Shown here one piece after another: positions 33,894-42,237 of a DNA stretch of 64,000 nt. The DNA comes from a bacterium (GTDB taxonomy: Bacteria > Armatimonadota > Fimbriimonadia > Fimbriimonadales > Fimbriimonadaceae). Both the position numbers and the translations under genes were made by a program. Below the pieces are notes generated by a model. It made no database searches and was not told the origin of the DNA. It saw nothing but the letters and a program-made list of their open reading frames with translations. The stretch spans positions 310,001 to 374,000 of the forward strand of contig JAIXUN010000002.1 of assembly GCA_027483535.1 (NCBI GenBank). The letters are read 5' to 3'. The stretch's first letter is position 1; every line of letters begins with the position of its first letter.

Positions 33894-33902
33894 GCGTCCT
33901 GC
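33879..33902. terminator. Terminator hairpin containing a stop codon
   Basis: A 9-bp stem (GCAGGACGC / GCGTCCTGC) with loop CGCTAA. The TAA in the loop is the stop of the PqaA-like gene. On the minus strand the hairpin is followed by TTCTTTTTTT, so it also ends the queF transcript. Confidence 0.8.
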
Positions 33903-33926
33903 CCTTGGGGATGGTCAGCGAAGACC

Positions 33927-34274
33927 TTACTTGACTCGCGATCCGGCCTCGACCGTCAGCACCGAACTGATGCCGCCGCGCACGTTGAAGTGGCCCGTGA
34001 TTCGCATCCAGCGAGGATTGCAGGCACCCGCCAATTCATCGATGAGGCGGTTGATGACGCCTTCGTAATAGATCCCTTGATCGCGATACGAGTAGTAGTA
34101 GAGCTTGAGAGCTTTTAGCTCGATGCAGACCTCGTCGGGAATGTATTCCAACTCGATGGTGGCGAAATCGGGCTGACCCGTCTTGGGGCAAACGCTGGTG
34201 AATTCCGGGCAGATGTGCTTGATGATGTAGTCGCGATGTGGCGCCGGATTCGGGAACGTTTCAATAGCGGACAT
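33927..34274 (-). CDS. queF: NADPH-dependent 7-cyano-7-deazaguanine reductase
   Basis: QueF reduces preQ0 to preQ1 in queuosine synthesis. The 115 residues from ATG 34274 match the short (type I) form. CPEFTSVCPKTGQPDFATIE holds the catalytic Cys and Asp, and EYIPDEVCIELKALKLYYYS holds the QueF motif that binds NADPH. RDQGIYYEGVINRLIDELAG follows. The frame extends upstream to 34487, but that part is not protein-like. No preQ1 riboswitch was seen upstream. Other queuosine genes are not in the window. Confidence 0.95.
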   Translation of the reverse strand: MSAIETFPNPAPHRDYIIKHICPEFTSVCPKTGQPDFATIELEYIPDEVCIELKALKLYYYSYRDQGIYYEGVINRLIDELAGACNPRWMRITGHFNVRGGISSVLTVEAGSRVK

Positions 34275-34338
34275 TGCCCTTAAGGGTACCGCCCAGCCCC
34301 GTTTCCGGTCTCGCTCAGAGGCTGGGAATGTAAAGCAA

Positions 34339-34370
34339 CAACCCCCGGATTCGGTGGAATCCGAGGGTTG
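34339..34370 (-). terminator. Terminator between the PEP-CTERM subtilase gene and queF
   Basis: A 13-bp stem (34339-34351 with 34358-34370, one mismatch) with the loop CGGTGG lies 20 bp past the subtilase stop. On the minus strand it is followed by TTGCTTT. Confidence 0.7.
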
Positions 34371-34390
34371 AAGTTGCCTGTCAGAGGGTC

Positions 34391-36112
34391 TTAAGCCTTC
34401 TTGCGTCGTCGCATCGCGGCAACGAGACCAAGGCCAAGTGCGGCGAAGGTCGCGGGCTCCGGCACAGCAGACGGAGTTGCGTTCCACGACACACCGTAGA
34501 AGTCGGTCGTATCGTCTGCGCCGAAGTCGTACAACTCAGAACCGAATCGGACTCGGAGCATGTACTTCCCAGTGGACGGAAGCGTGATGTGCATGTGCTC
34601 GCGGGCGATGTACTGGGCCGAGGATTCGGCGACGAGTACGGGAGCATTCACGTTGTCGACGTTGTACAGCAGGAGATCGAAGTTCGAGAACCGATCGTAG
34701 CCCGCAGAGGTGAGGTCTTGATTCGCGGTGAAGTAGGTGTAGTTGACCTTCGCGTTCCAAACCAGAGACGCCGTGAACTTCGTACCACCCTCAAGAAGTT
34801 GGGCGAACGTGTAGTCGTTGTCTTGCCCAACTACCGCTCCACCAAAATCCCATCCCTTTGCGGCGATGGTGCCACCCGAAAGCCCGGAAACGTCGGTTGT
34901 TCCGTCGCTGTAAATCGACAGCGAGGTGCCTACATCCATTCGGCCCGCGCCTGTTTCGTAGTCCAACGCTTGGGTGGTCTTCAATACTCCACTCACGTTT
35001 GTAGTGCCGTTGTCCCAACCTGCGGTCTTGGTCGCTCCCGTTTGCAGGACCGATTGGATGACCATGTTAGAACGTGCGTTCGCGTTGGTCGCAAACTTGT
35101 CCTTCCCGGCGTCGGCGATCAGAGCCGCTCCGCCTGCCACGATCGGTGCCGAGAAACTGGTGCCGGAGACAGACGCATAGCCGGTCGCGTTTGTGGTTGA
35201 CCAGGCAGCTATCACAGCCTCACCCGGTGCAGCAATATCTACCCTTGCCCGCACCGAGTTGATCACCGAGCCGTTCACAGGGTTGTAATAGTCCGTGGGA
35301 CCGAAGTTAGAGAAACCGGATCGAGTGTTGTAGCCGTCCGGTGCAAGCGCGCCAACTGCAAAGCCGTTGAGTCCGCCTGCATATCCGCGCACTTGACCGT
35401 TGTCGTTACCCGTTGAAATGGCACTGACCACGCCCGTTTGGTGGATGAGTCCATCGTGGGCAAGCGTTTGAAGGTAGAAGCCGGTTCGACCCGCAGAGCC
35501 ACCAAAGCCCCAGCTCGAATTCGTGACGTCGGCCCGCTTGGTGTTGATACCGTTTACGACGGCGCCGTAATAGGCTGAAAACTCGGAATCTTCCGTTGTG
35601 AAGAACGATCCACCCGAACCGAATCCGGTGGCGATCGATGCACTTCGGAGGGCCGCATCGTACGCAACACCGCTCGCGAAGCCATTGACGTTGGCTCCGG
35701 CTGCATTCGAAGCGGTTCCGGTTGCGTGAGTGCGGAAGCTGTTGGCTGCGCCGAGACCAAGTAAGAGATCAGCATTGGTCATTTTCGGCGAAAGGGCTTG
35801 GTGTCCAACCCACGCGAGTCCGCCTTCTACGATCGCGACGGTGGATCGGGTGCCTGTGTATCCAAGCGAGTGGGCACCATTCGCGCCGACCACGGGGAAG
35901 AGGTTGATGTTGGAGGAGTTACCACCGACCAAATAGTTCTCGTTGCCCGTGAAGTACCCGTCCTGAAGGAGAAGCTCAGCGTGCTTTTCTTGGGTGATCA
36001 CGGAAGAAGCGGGGCGGAACTGACGATCAATCTCGTCCAGCGGGAGACTCTGTGCCATCACCACCGGTGCGCAAGAAAACACGAGCGAAAGGGAAAGAAA
36101 TCGAAGTTTCAT
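34391..36112 (-). CDS. PEP-CTERM subtilisin-like (S8) protease with Glu at the Asp position
   Basis: The 573-residue protein has a signal peptide (MKLRFLSLSLVFSCAPVVMA), an S8 domain and a PEP-CTERM tail (VPEPATFAALGLGLVAAM then RRRKKA). The catalytic His is His129 in FRTHATGTASNAAG, the oxyanion Asn is in AISTGNDNG, and the nucleophile is Ser319 in SVSGTSFSAPIVAGGAALI. The strand that normally ends in the catalytic Asp (VAVIDTG) reads VAIVEGG, with Glu96 in its place. So the triad would be Ser-His-Glu, or the enzyme may be weakened. A C-terminal beta-sandwich (about 400-540) may be a P-like domain. The start is placed at ATG 36112; 36115 and 36133 are in-frame alternatives. It should be surface-anchored by an exosortase. 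Confidence 0.9.
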   Translation of the reverse strand: MKLRFLSLSLVFSCAPVVMAQSLPLDEIDRQFRPASSVITQEKHAELLLQDGYFTGNENYLVGGNSSNINLFPVVGANGAHSLGYTGTRSTVAIVEGGLAWVGHQALSPKMTNADLLLGLGAANSFRTHATGTASNAAGANVNGFASGVAYDAALRSASIATGFGSGGSFFTTEDSEFSAYYGAVVNGINTKRADVTNSSWGFGGSAGRTGFYLQTLAHDGLIHQTGVVSAISTGNDNGQVRGYAGGLNGFAVGALAPDGYNTRSGFSNFGPTDYYNPVNGSVINSVRARVDIAAPGEAVIAAWSTTNATGYASVSGTSFSAPIVAGGAALIADAGKDKFATNANARSNMVIQSVLQTGATKTAGWDNGTTNVSGVLKTTQALDYETGAGRMDVGTSLSIYSDGTTDVSGLSGGTIAAKGWDFGGAVVGQDNDYTFAQLLEGGTKFTASLVWNAKVNYTYFTANQDLTSAGYDRFSNFDLLLYNVDNVNAPVLVAESSAQYIAREHMHITLPSTGKYMLRVRFGSELYDFGADDTTDFYGVSWNATPSAVPEPATFAALGLGLVAAMRRRKKA

Positions 36113-36260
36113 CATTGAACCAACCAAATGCAACTTTCGAGCCGAAACCCGAAGAGACCTCCATCATTTTACGGCAATGACCCTTTCGCATAGCCGGCAA
36201 TTTAGCGAGAACTGTTAAGGCAACCGAACGATACAGGGTTCAAACTTTGGAAAAAATGGA

Positions 36261-36293
36261 AAAAGGCCCACTCGTAAACCGAGTGAGCCTTTG
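36261..36293 (-). terminator. Terminator after lpd
   Basis: A 10-bp stem with one mismatch (36265-36274 with 36280-36289) around TAAAC, flanked by AAAA on one side and TTT on the other. On the minus strand it is followed by GGCCTTTTTCCATTTTTT. Confidence 0.8.
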
Positions 36294-36317
36294 GTCTGTT
36301 TAGGTGAACCGGAGTTC

Positions 36318-37736
36318 TTAGAACTTGTGGATTGCGTGACCCATGGCATCCTCGAACGCCTCGATCACAGCCTCAGCCATGGTCGGGTGAGCGTGGATGG
36401 TATCGGCCATCGACTCCAGGGTTGCTTCCAGCTTGATCGCCACAACCGCTTCGTGGATGAGGTCGGTGACGTGTCCGCCGAGCATGTGAACACCCAACAC
36501 CTGACCGTACTTCTTCTCGGCGACAACCTTGACGAACCCTTCCGTCTCGTTCGATGCCATCGCCTTGGCGAAGATCATGAACTTGGAGCGACCCACGACC
36601 ACGTCGTAGCCCTTCTCCTTCGCCTGACCTTCGGTGAGACCTACTGAAGCCACTTCCGGAGCGGTGTAAACCGCGTTCGGTACCGTGTTGTAGTCGACGG
36701 TCTTGTTGGCGCCTTGGAGAATGTTGGCAACGGCGACCAGGCCCTCTTGCTGAGCAACGTGTGCCAGCTGAATTCGACCCGTGACGTCTCCGATCGCCCA
36801 AATGTTGTCGGCGTGGGTGCGAAGGGTGTCGTCCACCACCTCAACTCCTCTTCGGTGAAGCTTGACTCCAACGCCCTCAAGATTCATACCCTCGGTGTTC
36901 GCCTTTCGACCAACGCCAAGCAGAAGCACTTCGGCTTCGATCTCTTCGACCTCGGCTCCCTTCTTCACGTACGCCTTCCAACCGTTGGCGGTCTTTTCGA
37001 CCTTTTCGATCGTCGCGCCGGTCTTCACCGCGATGCCAGACTTCGTGAAGATCTTGCCGAGTTCCTTGCCCAGATCATCATCCATGACCGGAAGAAGTTG
37101 CGGCATCATCTCGACCAGCGTGACCTTCGATCCGAGACCGGAGAACACGTAAGAGAATTCGCATCCGACTGCGCCGCCGCCCAGAACGATCATGCTCTTG
37201 GGAACGTGGGTTGCGGTAACGGCCTCATCGCTGGTCCAAACGCCTTCCGCGCGGCCGCCTTGCAGTCCAGGGATCGGAAGGTGAATGACCGAAGAGCCCA
37301 TTGCCAGAATGAAGTTCTTTGCGCGAAGGGTTTGGCTCTTGCCGTCTTTGGTGACCTCAACGGTGTTGCGGTCGACAAACTTGGCGAAGCCTTCTACGTG
37401 CGTGACCTTGTTCTTCTTGAACAACATCCCGATGCCACCGCGCTCGGTGAGAACGATCTTATCTTTGCGCGCGATGAAAGCGTCAAAGTCCATCTCGACG
37501 TTCTCGATCGGCTTAAGACCCCAATCCTTCGCCTTCTTCGCTTTGTTGAGCATCTCAACCGAGGCGATCATGGCCTTCGAAGGGACGCATCCCCAGTTCA
37601 GACAGGTTCCGCCGAGATACTCTTTCTCGACGCAGATAACCTTCGCTCCAAGTTGCGCAGCGCGGATAGCGGCGAAATAGCCGCCAGGGCCCGCTCCGAT
37701 AACGATAAGATCGGCGTCAAAGTTCTCGTTGGCCAT
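36318..37736 (-). CDS. lpd: Dihydrolipoyl dehydrogenase
   Basis: The E3 component of 2-oxoacid dehydrogenase complexes and of the glycine cleavage system, reoxidising dihydrolipoamide with NAD. The 472 residues from ATG 37736 begin with the FAD fold LIVIGAGPGGYFAAIRAAQL. The redox disulphide is in GGTCLNWGCVPSKAM, the NAD fold has MIVLGGGAVGCEFSYVF, and the C-terminal acid-base pair is in HAHPTMAEAVIEAFED. AAAGGAG-like AAAGGAG lies 13 bases upstream of the start (complement at 37749-37755). The frame stays open upstream to 38033, but those 98 residues are Ser-, Pro- and Asn-rich and not a lipoyl domain, so the shorter start is preferred. Confidence 0.95.
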   Translation of the reverse strand: MANENFDADLIVIGAGPGGYFAAIRAAQLGAKVICVEKEYLGGTCLNWGCVPSKAMIASVEMLNKAKKAKDWGLKPIENVEMDFDAFIARKDKIVLTERGGIGMLFKKNKVTHVEGFAKFVDRNTVEVTKDGKSQTLRAKNFILAMGSSVIHLPIPGLQGGRAEGVWTSDEAVTATHVPKSMIVLGGGAVGCEFSYVFSGLGSKVTLVEMMPQLLPVMDDDLGKELGKIFTKSGIAVKTGATIEKVEKTANGWKAYVKKGAEVEEIEAEVLLLGVGRKANTEGMNLEGVGVKLHRRGVEVVDDTLRTHADNIWAIGDVTGRIQLAHVAQQEGLVAVANILQGANKTVDYNTVPNAVYTAPEVASVGLTEGQAKEKGYDVVVGRSKFMIFAKAMASNETEGFVKVVAEKKYGQVLGVHMLGGHVTDLIHEAVVAIKLEATLESMADTIHAHPTMAEAVIEAFEDAMGHAIHKF

Positions 37737-38275
37737 GGGTTGGGGTTGCTCCTTTGTAACGGGAATTCCAGAAATCGCCTCAATAATTGAGGGCGAGGGC
37801 TTGGGGGTAAGAGTGGCGCTTGCGGCCGAGACCGTTAAGCCTGGCTCACCCGCGTTCGGCGCGGATGTAGATTGGTGAGACGAATCGTTCGCCTCTGCTC
37901 GATCCTGAATGTGATCGTTCTCCATCCTCAAATCTTCCAAACGTCTGGAATGCTCCCAAAATTGTACCTGCGTGGAAGAATTCATGCCTTCCGGCAAGGA
38001 TCGATGAAGACGTGGTTTCGTCGAATCGCTCACTCACGGCCGGCGGGAGAAGAATCCGGTCTTTATTGCCCGTTTTTTACGTGGCATCTGCGGTTGAGGC
38101 ATCCTGTCTAGACCGCAAAGGTGCAATATTGAACAGGATTCACCGAGCCAACGGGTTCGATGAAAGTTGACGAACGCGAGGTTTCGCTCCCTTTTAGTGT
38201 TGCGATATAACGTTTGCTAACATAAACTAAATGCCCCTAGGCGGCGATGATGGCGATGATGGACGTGGCAATCCG
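37737..38275. other. Intergenic region between lpd and the sugar transporter
   Basis: About 540 bp between divergent genes. The minus-strand frame in phase with lpd is open to 38033. The rest holds two interleaved short stems: TGCGGT (38089-38094) with ACCGCA (38112-38117), and ATCCTGT (38101-38107) with ACAGGAT (38133-38139). Together they could make an H-type pseudoknot. A GATATAACG box sits near 38204, about 70 bp before the transporter start. No tRNA or other gene is visible. Confidence 0.5.
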
Positions 38276-40684
38276 ATGAAAGGTCTCTTGAAGGCGATCG
38301 CAATCGCCGGGTTGGCGCTATTTGCCGCCTTAGCTCCCGCACAGGTGCGACTGCGCTTAAGCGTGTGGGACGGAGACGAGGCGCTTCGGATCATTCGTGA
38401 TCGCATCGTTCCCGAGTTCGAGCGTCGCAACCCTGGCATCAAGGTGAAGCTGGAGAACTATCCGGATTACAACCTGTATCACCAAAAGATGCTCATCACC
38501 TACGCGGCGGGTATCGCCCCCGACGTGGTGATGATGGACCTCAACTTCCAGCGCCTTGCCAAGCGCGGAGCCCTTCTCCCTCTGAACACCTTCTGGGAGA
38601 AAACCCCTGGGTTCGATATCAACGACTACTACAAGGAGATCGTTGACTCGCACTCTTACAAAGGCGTTTGCTATGTCCTTCCCAGAGACATTGCTCCCGT
38701 TGGAATCATCTACTACAACAAGAAAGCGTTCGACGAAGCGGGCATTCCTTATCCGGATGGAACCTGGACTTGGGATTTTCAAGAAAGACCCGAGTTGCGC
38801 GAAAAAGACTTCCTTTGGGTTTGTCGACAGCTCACGAAGAAAACTAAAGCGGGCAAAGTAACCCGATGGGCCTACTCCAACGGCTGGCCCGAGATTTGGG
38901 CGAACCAAGTCGCCTTTTCCACGGGGGCATACCCAGTGGACAATCCCGAAGACCCCACGAAGGTTCTGATCAACGATCCGAACTACATTCGGGGTTACCA
39001 GTTCGCCTCGGACTTGATGAACAAGCTCAAGTACCAGCCGAGCGTTTCCGAACTAACGACATCGTTGATGGCGACCGGACAGCAGTTGTTCGTCCAGCAG
39101 CGCGCCGCGATGTACCAAAACGGCATTTGGGAAGTCCCCAACATGCGAAAGATGCTGAAGCCCGGTTCGCCGGACTTCTTCGAGTGGGACATCTGTCTGG
39201 CGCCTGCTTACGGCCCGGCTTCCACGAATGGCAAGCGAGTTTCTCAAACCGTAACGGGTGGTTCAGGTTACGGCATCATGGCTTCCACCAAGCATCCGGA
39301 AGAAGCATGGAAGCTGACTCAGTTCATGGGTGGCGAATACGCCATGACCGAAATGGCGAAGGCGGGCATCGCTCAGCCGGCCATTAAGGAACTGGCGACT
39401 CGACCCGGCGTCTGGTGCCCTGGTCCGGAGACCCCCCTCGAGGAGCGTTATCCGGCTAACCGAATTGCCACGCACCAAGCCGTTCCGTTCGTCCGATTCG
39501 CCCCGACCTCCGACCTGTACCCCGAGATCAACAACCTCGCCATCAAGGGTCTGGAACTCCTCTGGCAAGGGAAGAAGTCTGCGAAAGACGTTCTGACCGA
39601 AAATCAGAAACTTGCCCAAGACCGTCTGGACACGCTTCGAGAGGAACAACAGCTTGCCCCGTTCAACTGGGGTCTCGGCGGTTTGGTGGCGCTGGCGATC
39701 ATCGGCAGCATTCTCTTCTGGGTTTACAAACCGGAATTCGGTCGAAAATTGACCCGAATGGAGACCGGAGACAACCGAGCGGGTTACCGATTCATTCTCC
39801 CTTGGATTATCGGTGCGGTGGTCTTTGCGACCGGTCCCATGATCCTCTCGCTCCTCATGGCCTTCGCCGACTGGGATGCGATTCGACCCGCGAAATTCCG
39901 CGGTGTGCAGAACTTCGTCGAAGCTGGAACACGAGATCCGTTCTTCTGGAAGTCGCTCCAAGTCACCTTCACCTACACGTTCTGGGCGGTTCCGCTAGGC
40001 ATCATCGGTTCGATGCTGCTGGCGATGCTGTTGAACCAAAAGGTGAAAGGCGTTACCGTTTTTCGAGCCATCTACTACGTCCCGTCGATCGCCTCCGCGG
40101 TTGCAGGAGCGCTCATTTGGCGCCGAATCTTCAGCAAAGACAACGGGTTGTTGAACAACCTGCTTTACGGTCCAAACGAGACCTGGCCCGTAGGTAAGTG
40201 GCTGACGTCGATTTATGAAAAGCCGGACAACATGGTTGACTGGCTTAACAACGAGCAAACCGCGTTGCCCGCTCTCGTCATCATGTCGCTATGGGGACTC
40301 GGCTCCGGGACGGTGATCTTCCTTGCGGGTCTGCAAGGCATTCCGCAGTTCTATTACGAAGCGGCAACCCTAGACGGGGCGAACAACTGGAAGAAGTTCC
40401 GCAACATCACTTGGCCGATGTTGACCCCGACGATCTTCTTCACTGCGGTCACGGGCTTCATTGGAACGTTCCAATCGTTCACGCAGGCGTTCATCATGAC
40501 CCAGGGCGGACCGAACGGATCCACGATGTTCTATGCCCTGCACCTTTACAACAACGCTTTCGCGAACGTTCGAATGGGCTATGCCTCGGCGCTTGGATGG
40601 GTCCTCTTCGTGATCATCCTCATCTTCACCGCCTTCCAATTTGCAATGCAACGATTCGTCTACTACGAAGGAGACTCTCGCTAA
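38276..40684 (+). CDS. Fused sugar-binding protein and MalF-type ABC permease
   Basis: One frame of about 802 residues carries two usually separate transporter parts. After a signal or anchor (MKGLLKAIAIAGLALFAALA), residues of about 25-445 are an extracellular solute-binding protein of the sugar type (LSVWDGDEALRIIRDRIVPE, YAAGIAPDVVMMDLN, GGSGYGIMASTKHPEEAWKL). A membrane helix (GGLVALAIIGSILFWVYKPE) joins it to a MalF-like permease of about six membrane helices with the EAA loop (YEAATLDGANNWKKFRNITW). The reading frame is continuous and the linker is a proper helix, so this is not a sequencing artefact that I can see. The binding protein would stay tethered to the channel. The partner permease follows with a TAATG overlap. 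No ATPase is in the window; a shared MsmX/UgpC-like one is likely. Confidence 0.9.
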   Translation: MKGLLKAIAIAGLALFAALAPAQVRLRLSVWDGDEALRIIRDRIVPEFERRNPGIKVKLENYPDYNLYHQKMLITYAAGIAPDVVMMDLNFQRLAKRGALLPLNTFWEKTPGFDINDYYKEIVDSHSYKGVCYVLPRDIAPVGIIYYNKKAFDEAGIPYPDGTWTWDFQERPELREKDFLWVCRQLTKKTKAGKVTRWAYSNGWPEIWANQVAFSTGAYPVDNPEDPTKVLINDPNYIRGYQFASDLMNKLKYQPSVSELTTSLMATGQQLFVQQRAAMYQNGIWEVPNMRKMLKPGSPDFFEWDICLAPAYGPASTNGKRVSQTVTGGSGYGIMASTKHPEEAWKLTQFMGGEYAMTEMAKAGIAQPAIKELATRPGVWCPGPETPLEERYPANRIATHQAVPFVRFAPTSDLYPEINNLAIKGLELLWQGKKSAKDVLTENQKLAQDRLDTLREEQQLAPFNWGLGGLVALAIIGSILFWVYKPEFGRKLTRMETGDNRAGYRFILPWIIGAVVFATGPMILSLLMAFADWDAIRPAKFRGVQNFVEAGTRDPFFWKSLQVTFTYTFWAVPLGIIGSMLLAMLLNQKVKGVTVFRAIYYVPSIASAVAGALIWRRIFSKDNGLLNNLLYGPNETWPVGKWLTSIYEKPDNMVDWLNNEQTALPALVIMSLWGLGSGTVIFLAGLQGIPQFYYEAATLDGANNWKKFRNITWPMLTPTIFFTAVTGFIGTFQSFTQAFIMTQGGPNGSTMFYALHLYNNAFANVRMGYASALGWVLFVIILIFTAFQFAMQRFVYYEGDSR

Positions 40685-41604
40685 TGCCTGAAACGACTCC
40701 CCTTGGGACAACCGGGCCGATCAAGCCCATCCTCTCTGATGAAGAGAGGTACAAGCGCGCAGCAAGGCAGGCGGCGGTCGGTGCCGCAACCGCACGGTTC
40801 TTAATGTGGGCGACCCTCATGATCGGAGCGGTGCTCTTCATGCTCCCGCTCTACATCATGATGGTGATGGCGCTGAAGACCCCCGCAGAGGTCTCCGGAT
40901 CCTCCGTTTGGGCGTTGCCAAAGGTTGCCCAGTGGAACAACTTCAACATCGTTCTCACCAACCCGAACGCGCCCTTCTTCGCCTTCGCTAAGAACACGAT
41001 CACCATCGCAACCCTTTCGACGTTGGGTGTGATCTTGAGCTCTTCACTGGTGGCGTACGGTTTTGCACGAGTGGACTTCCGGGGTCGAGATCGGCTCTTT
41101 GTGCTTCTCCTCAGCACAATGATGCTCCCGGCGGCGGTGACCCGCGTTCCAACCTTCGTGCTCTACACGAAACTCGGCTGGGTCGATACCTTCTATCCGT
41201 TTATCATCCCCGCCTTCCTTGGCAGTGCTTGGAACATCTTCTTGCTCAGGCAGTTCTTCCGAAGCATTCCGCGTGACTTGGACGAAGCCGCCATTCTGGA
41301 CGGTGCCAACCACCGGATCATCTTCTGGAAGGTCATCATGCCGAACAGTGGTGCGGCGCTGGCGACGGTTGGAATCCTGAGCTTTATCTACACGTGGAAG
41401 GACTTTGAGGGTCCCCTCGTCTTCCTTAACTCGCCCGAGAAGCAGACGCTGGAACTTGGACTGAACACCTACCGCTCGTTGCGAGCGGAGCAGTGGGAAC
41501 TCCTCATGGCGGGTTCGGTGCTGGTCATGATTCCTCTGTTGGTGATGTTCATTGCGGGTCAACGCTACTTCGTGAAGGGCATCGTCATGAGCGGAATCAA
41601 GTAA
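40684..41604 (+). CDS. MalG-type sugar ABC transporter permease
   Basis: The second permease of the same importer, 306 residues, starts with ATG 40684 inside the stop of the fused protein (TAATG). Six membrane helices are visible (MWATLMIGAVLFMLPLYIMM, TIATLSTLGVILSSSLVAYG, FVLLLSTMMLPAAVTRVPTF and others). The EAA loop reads DEAAILDGANHRIIFWKVIM, the contact to the ATPase. The tail RYFVKGIVMSGIK is the usual MalG C-terminus that approaches the ATPase. It completes a carbohydrate uptake type 1 (CUT1) system apart from the ATPase. Confidence 0.95.
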   Translation: MPETTPLGTTGPIKPILSDEERYKRAARQAAVGAATARFLMWATLMIGAVLFMLPLYIMMVMALKTPAEVSGSSVWALPKVAQWNNFNIVLTNPNAPFFAFAKNTITIATLSTLGVILSSSLVAYGFARVDFRGRDRLFVLLLSTMMLPAAVTRVPTFVLYTKLGWVDTFYPFIIPAFLGSAWNIFLLRQFFRSIPRDLDEAAILDGANHRIIFWKVIMPNSGAALATVGILSFIYTWKDFEGPLVFLNSPEKQTLELGLNTYRSLRAEQWELLMAGSVLVMIPLLVMFIAGQRYFVKGIVMSGIK

Positions 41605-41651
41605 CGGGCTGCATCTCGCAAGCGGCTTCGACCGTCTGTAAGGTCACGACT

Positions 41652-42173
41652 GTGGAGCAATCTACCGGGAAGCAGGTTTACACGGCGGGATACGGGAATC
41701 GTGGGTTCGACGGCTTCGTCGAACTCATGCGCCGTTTTGGGGTGACCCACCTTGTCGATGTTCGGAGTGTTCCCCAGAGTTCTTATTGGGAAGACTTTCG
41801 CAAAGAGCGACTCCAGCGAATCGTTCCGCCGACGGGGCTGAAGTACGTCTACATGGGTGACACCCTCGGGGGAGTCCGAAACAGTCCTGTACTCTGCAAA
41901 GACCCCGAGGCAGTGGACATTCATCCGTTGTTCAACGATCCGGATTTTCGCAAAGGTCTGACTGTTCTCATCAAAGCACTCGACCACCCGGACCGGGTGA
42001 TTTGCCTGATGTGCGGATGCAAGCGTCCTCACGGTTGTCACCGATCTCGCCTCATTGGCACCGCGCTCGAAGACCTTGGCGTTGGAGTGGTCCACATCGA
42101 TGCGGATGAATCGCTCGTGCCGCAGTCGGCGGTGGCTGAGTCACAGCGTGAAATCCAGGCGTCTCTCTTTTAG
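41652..42173 (+). CDS. DUF488 family protein
   Basis: The 173-residue protein from GTG 41652 (AAGG eight bases upstream) matches the DUF488 pattern: VYTAGYGNRGFDGFVELMRR at the start, VTHLVDVRSVPQSSYWEDFR, the core YVYMGDTLGG, and LMCGCKRPHGCHRSRLIGTA near the end, where the Cys and His residues could hold a metal. The biochemical role of the family is not known. An in-frame extension overlaps the permease gene, but it is not protein-like. It lies between the sugar importer and the GH78-like gene, so it may be just a neighbour. Confidence 0.9.
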   Translation: MEQSTGKQVYTAGYGNRGFDGFVELMRRFGVTHLVDVRSVPQSSYWEDFRKERLQRIVPPTGLKYVYMGDTLGGVRNSPVLCKDPEAVDIHPLFNDPDFRKGLTVLIKALDHPDRVICLMCGCKRPHGCHRSRLIGTALEDLGVGVVHIDADESLVPQSAVAESQREIQASLF

Positions 42174-42189
42174 AAAATCACGTAGAACG

Positions 42190-42221
42190 TACAAGTTCGG
42201 TAGCCAATACTTATACTTGTA
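42190..42221 (+). promoter_or_regulatory. Inverted repeat upstream of the GH78-like gene
   Basis: TACAAG at 42190-42195 and CTTGTA at 42216-42221 form an inverted repeat with 20 bases between, enclosing TATACT, a possible -10 box. It lies 17 bp before the start codon at 42238, so it could be an operator or a weak hairpin. Confidence 0.25.
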
Positions 42222-42237
42222 ATTCAGCGCGAAGCAA

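Noticed and set aside
34275-34338. preQ1 riboswitch upstream of queF
   Set aside because: No preQ1-type short pseudoknot sequence is visible between the terminator and the start codon.
37737-38033. 98-residue N-terminal extension of lpd as a lipoyl domain
   Set aside because: The sequence is Ser/Pro-rich with no lipoyl Lys motif, and a good ribosome-binding site precedes ATG 37736.
40291-40683. N-terminal extension of the MalG-type permease frame
   Set aside because: It is out of frame with the fused upstream gene and reads as Arg/His-rich shadow; the real start is ATG 40684.
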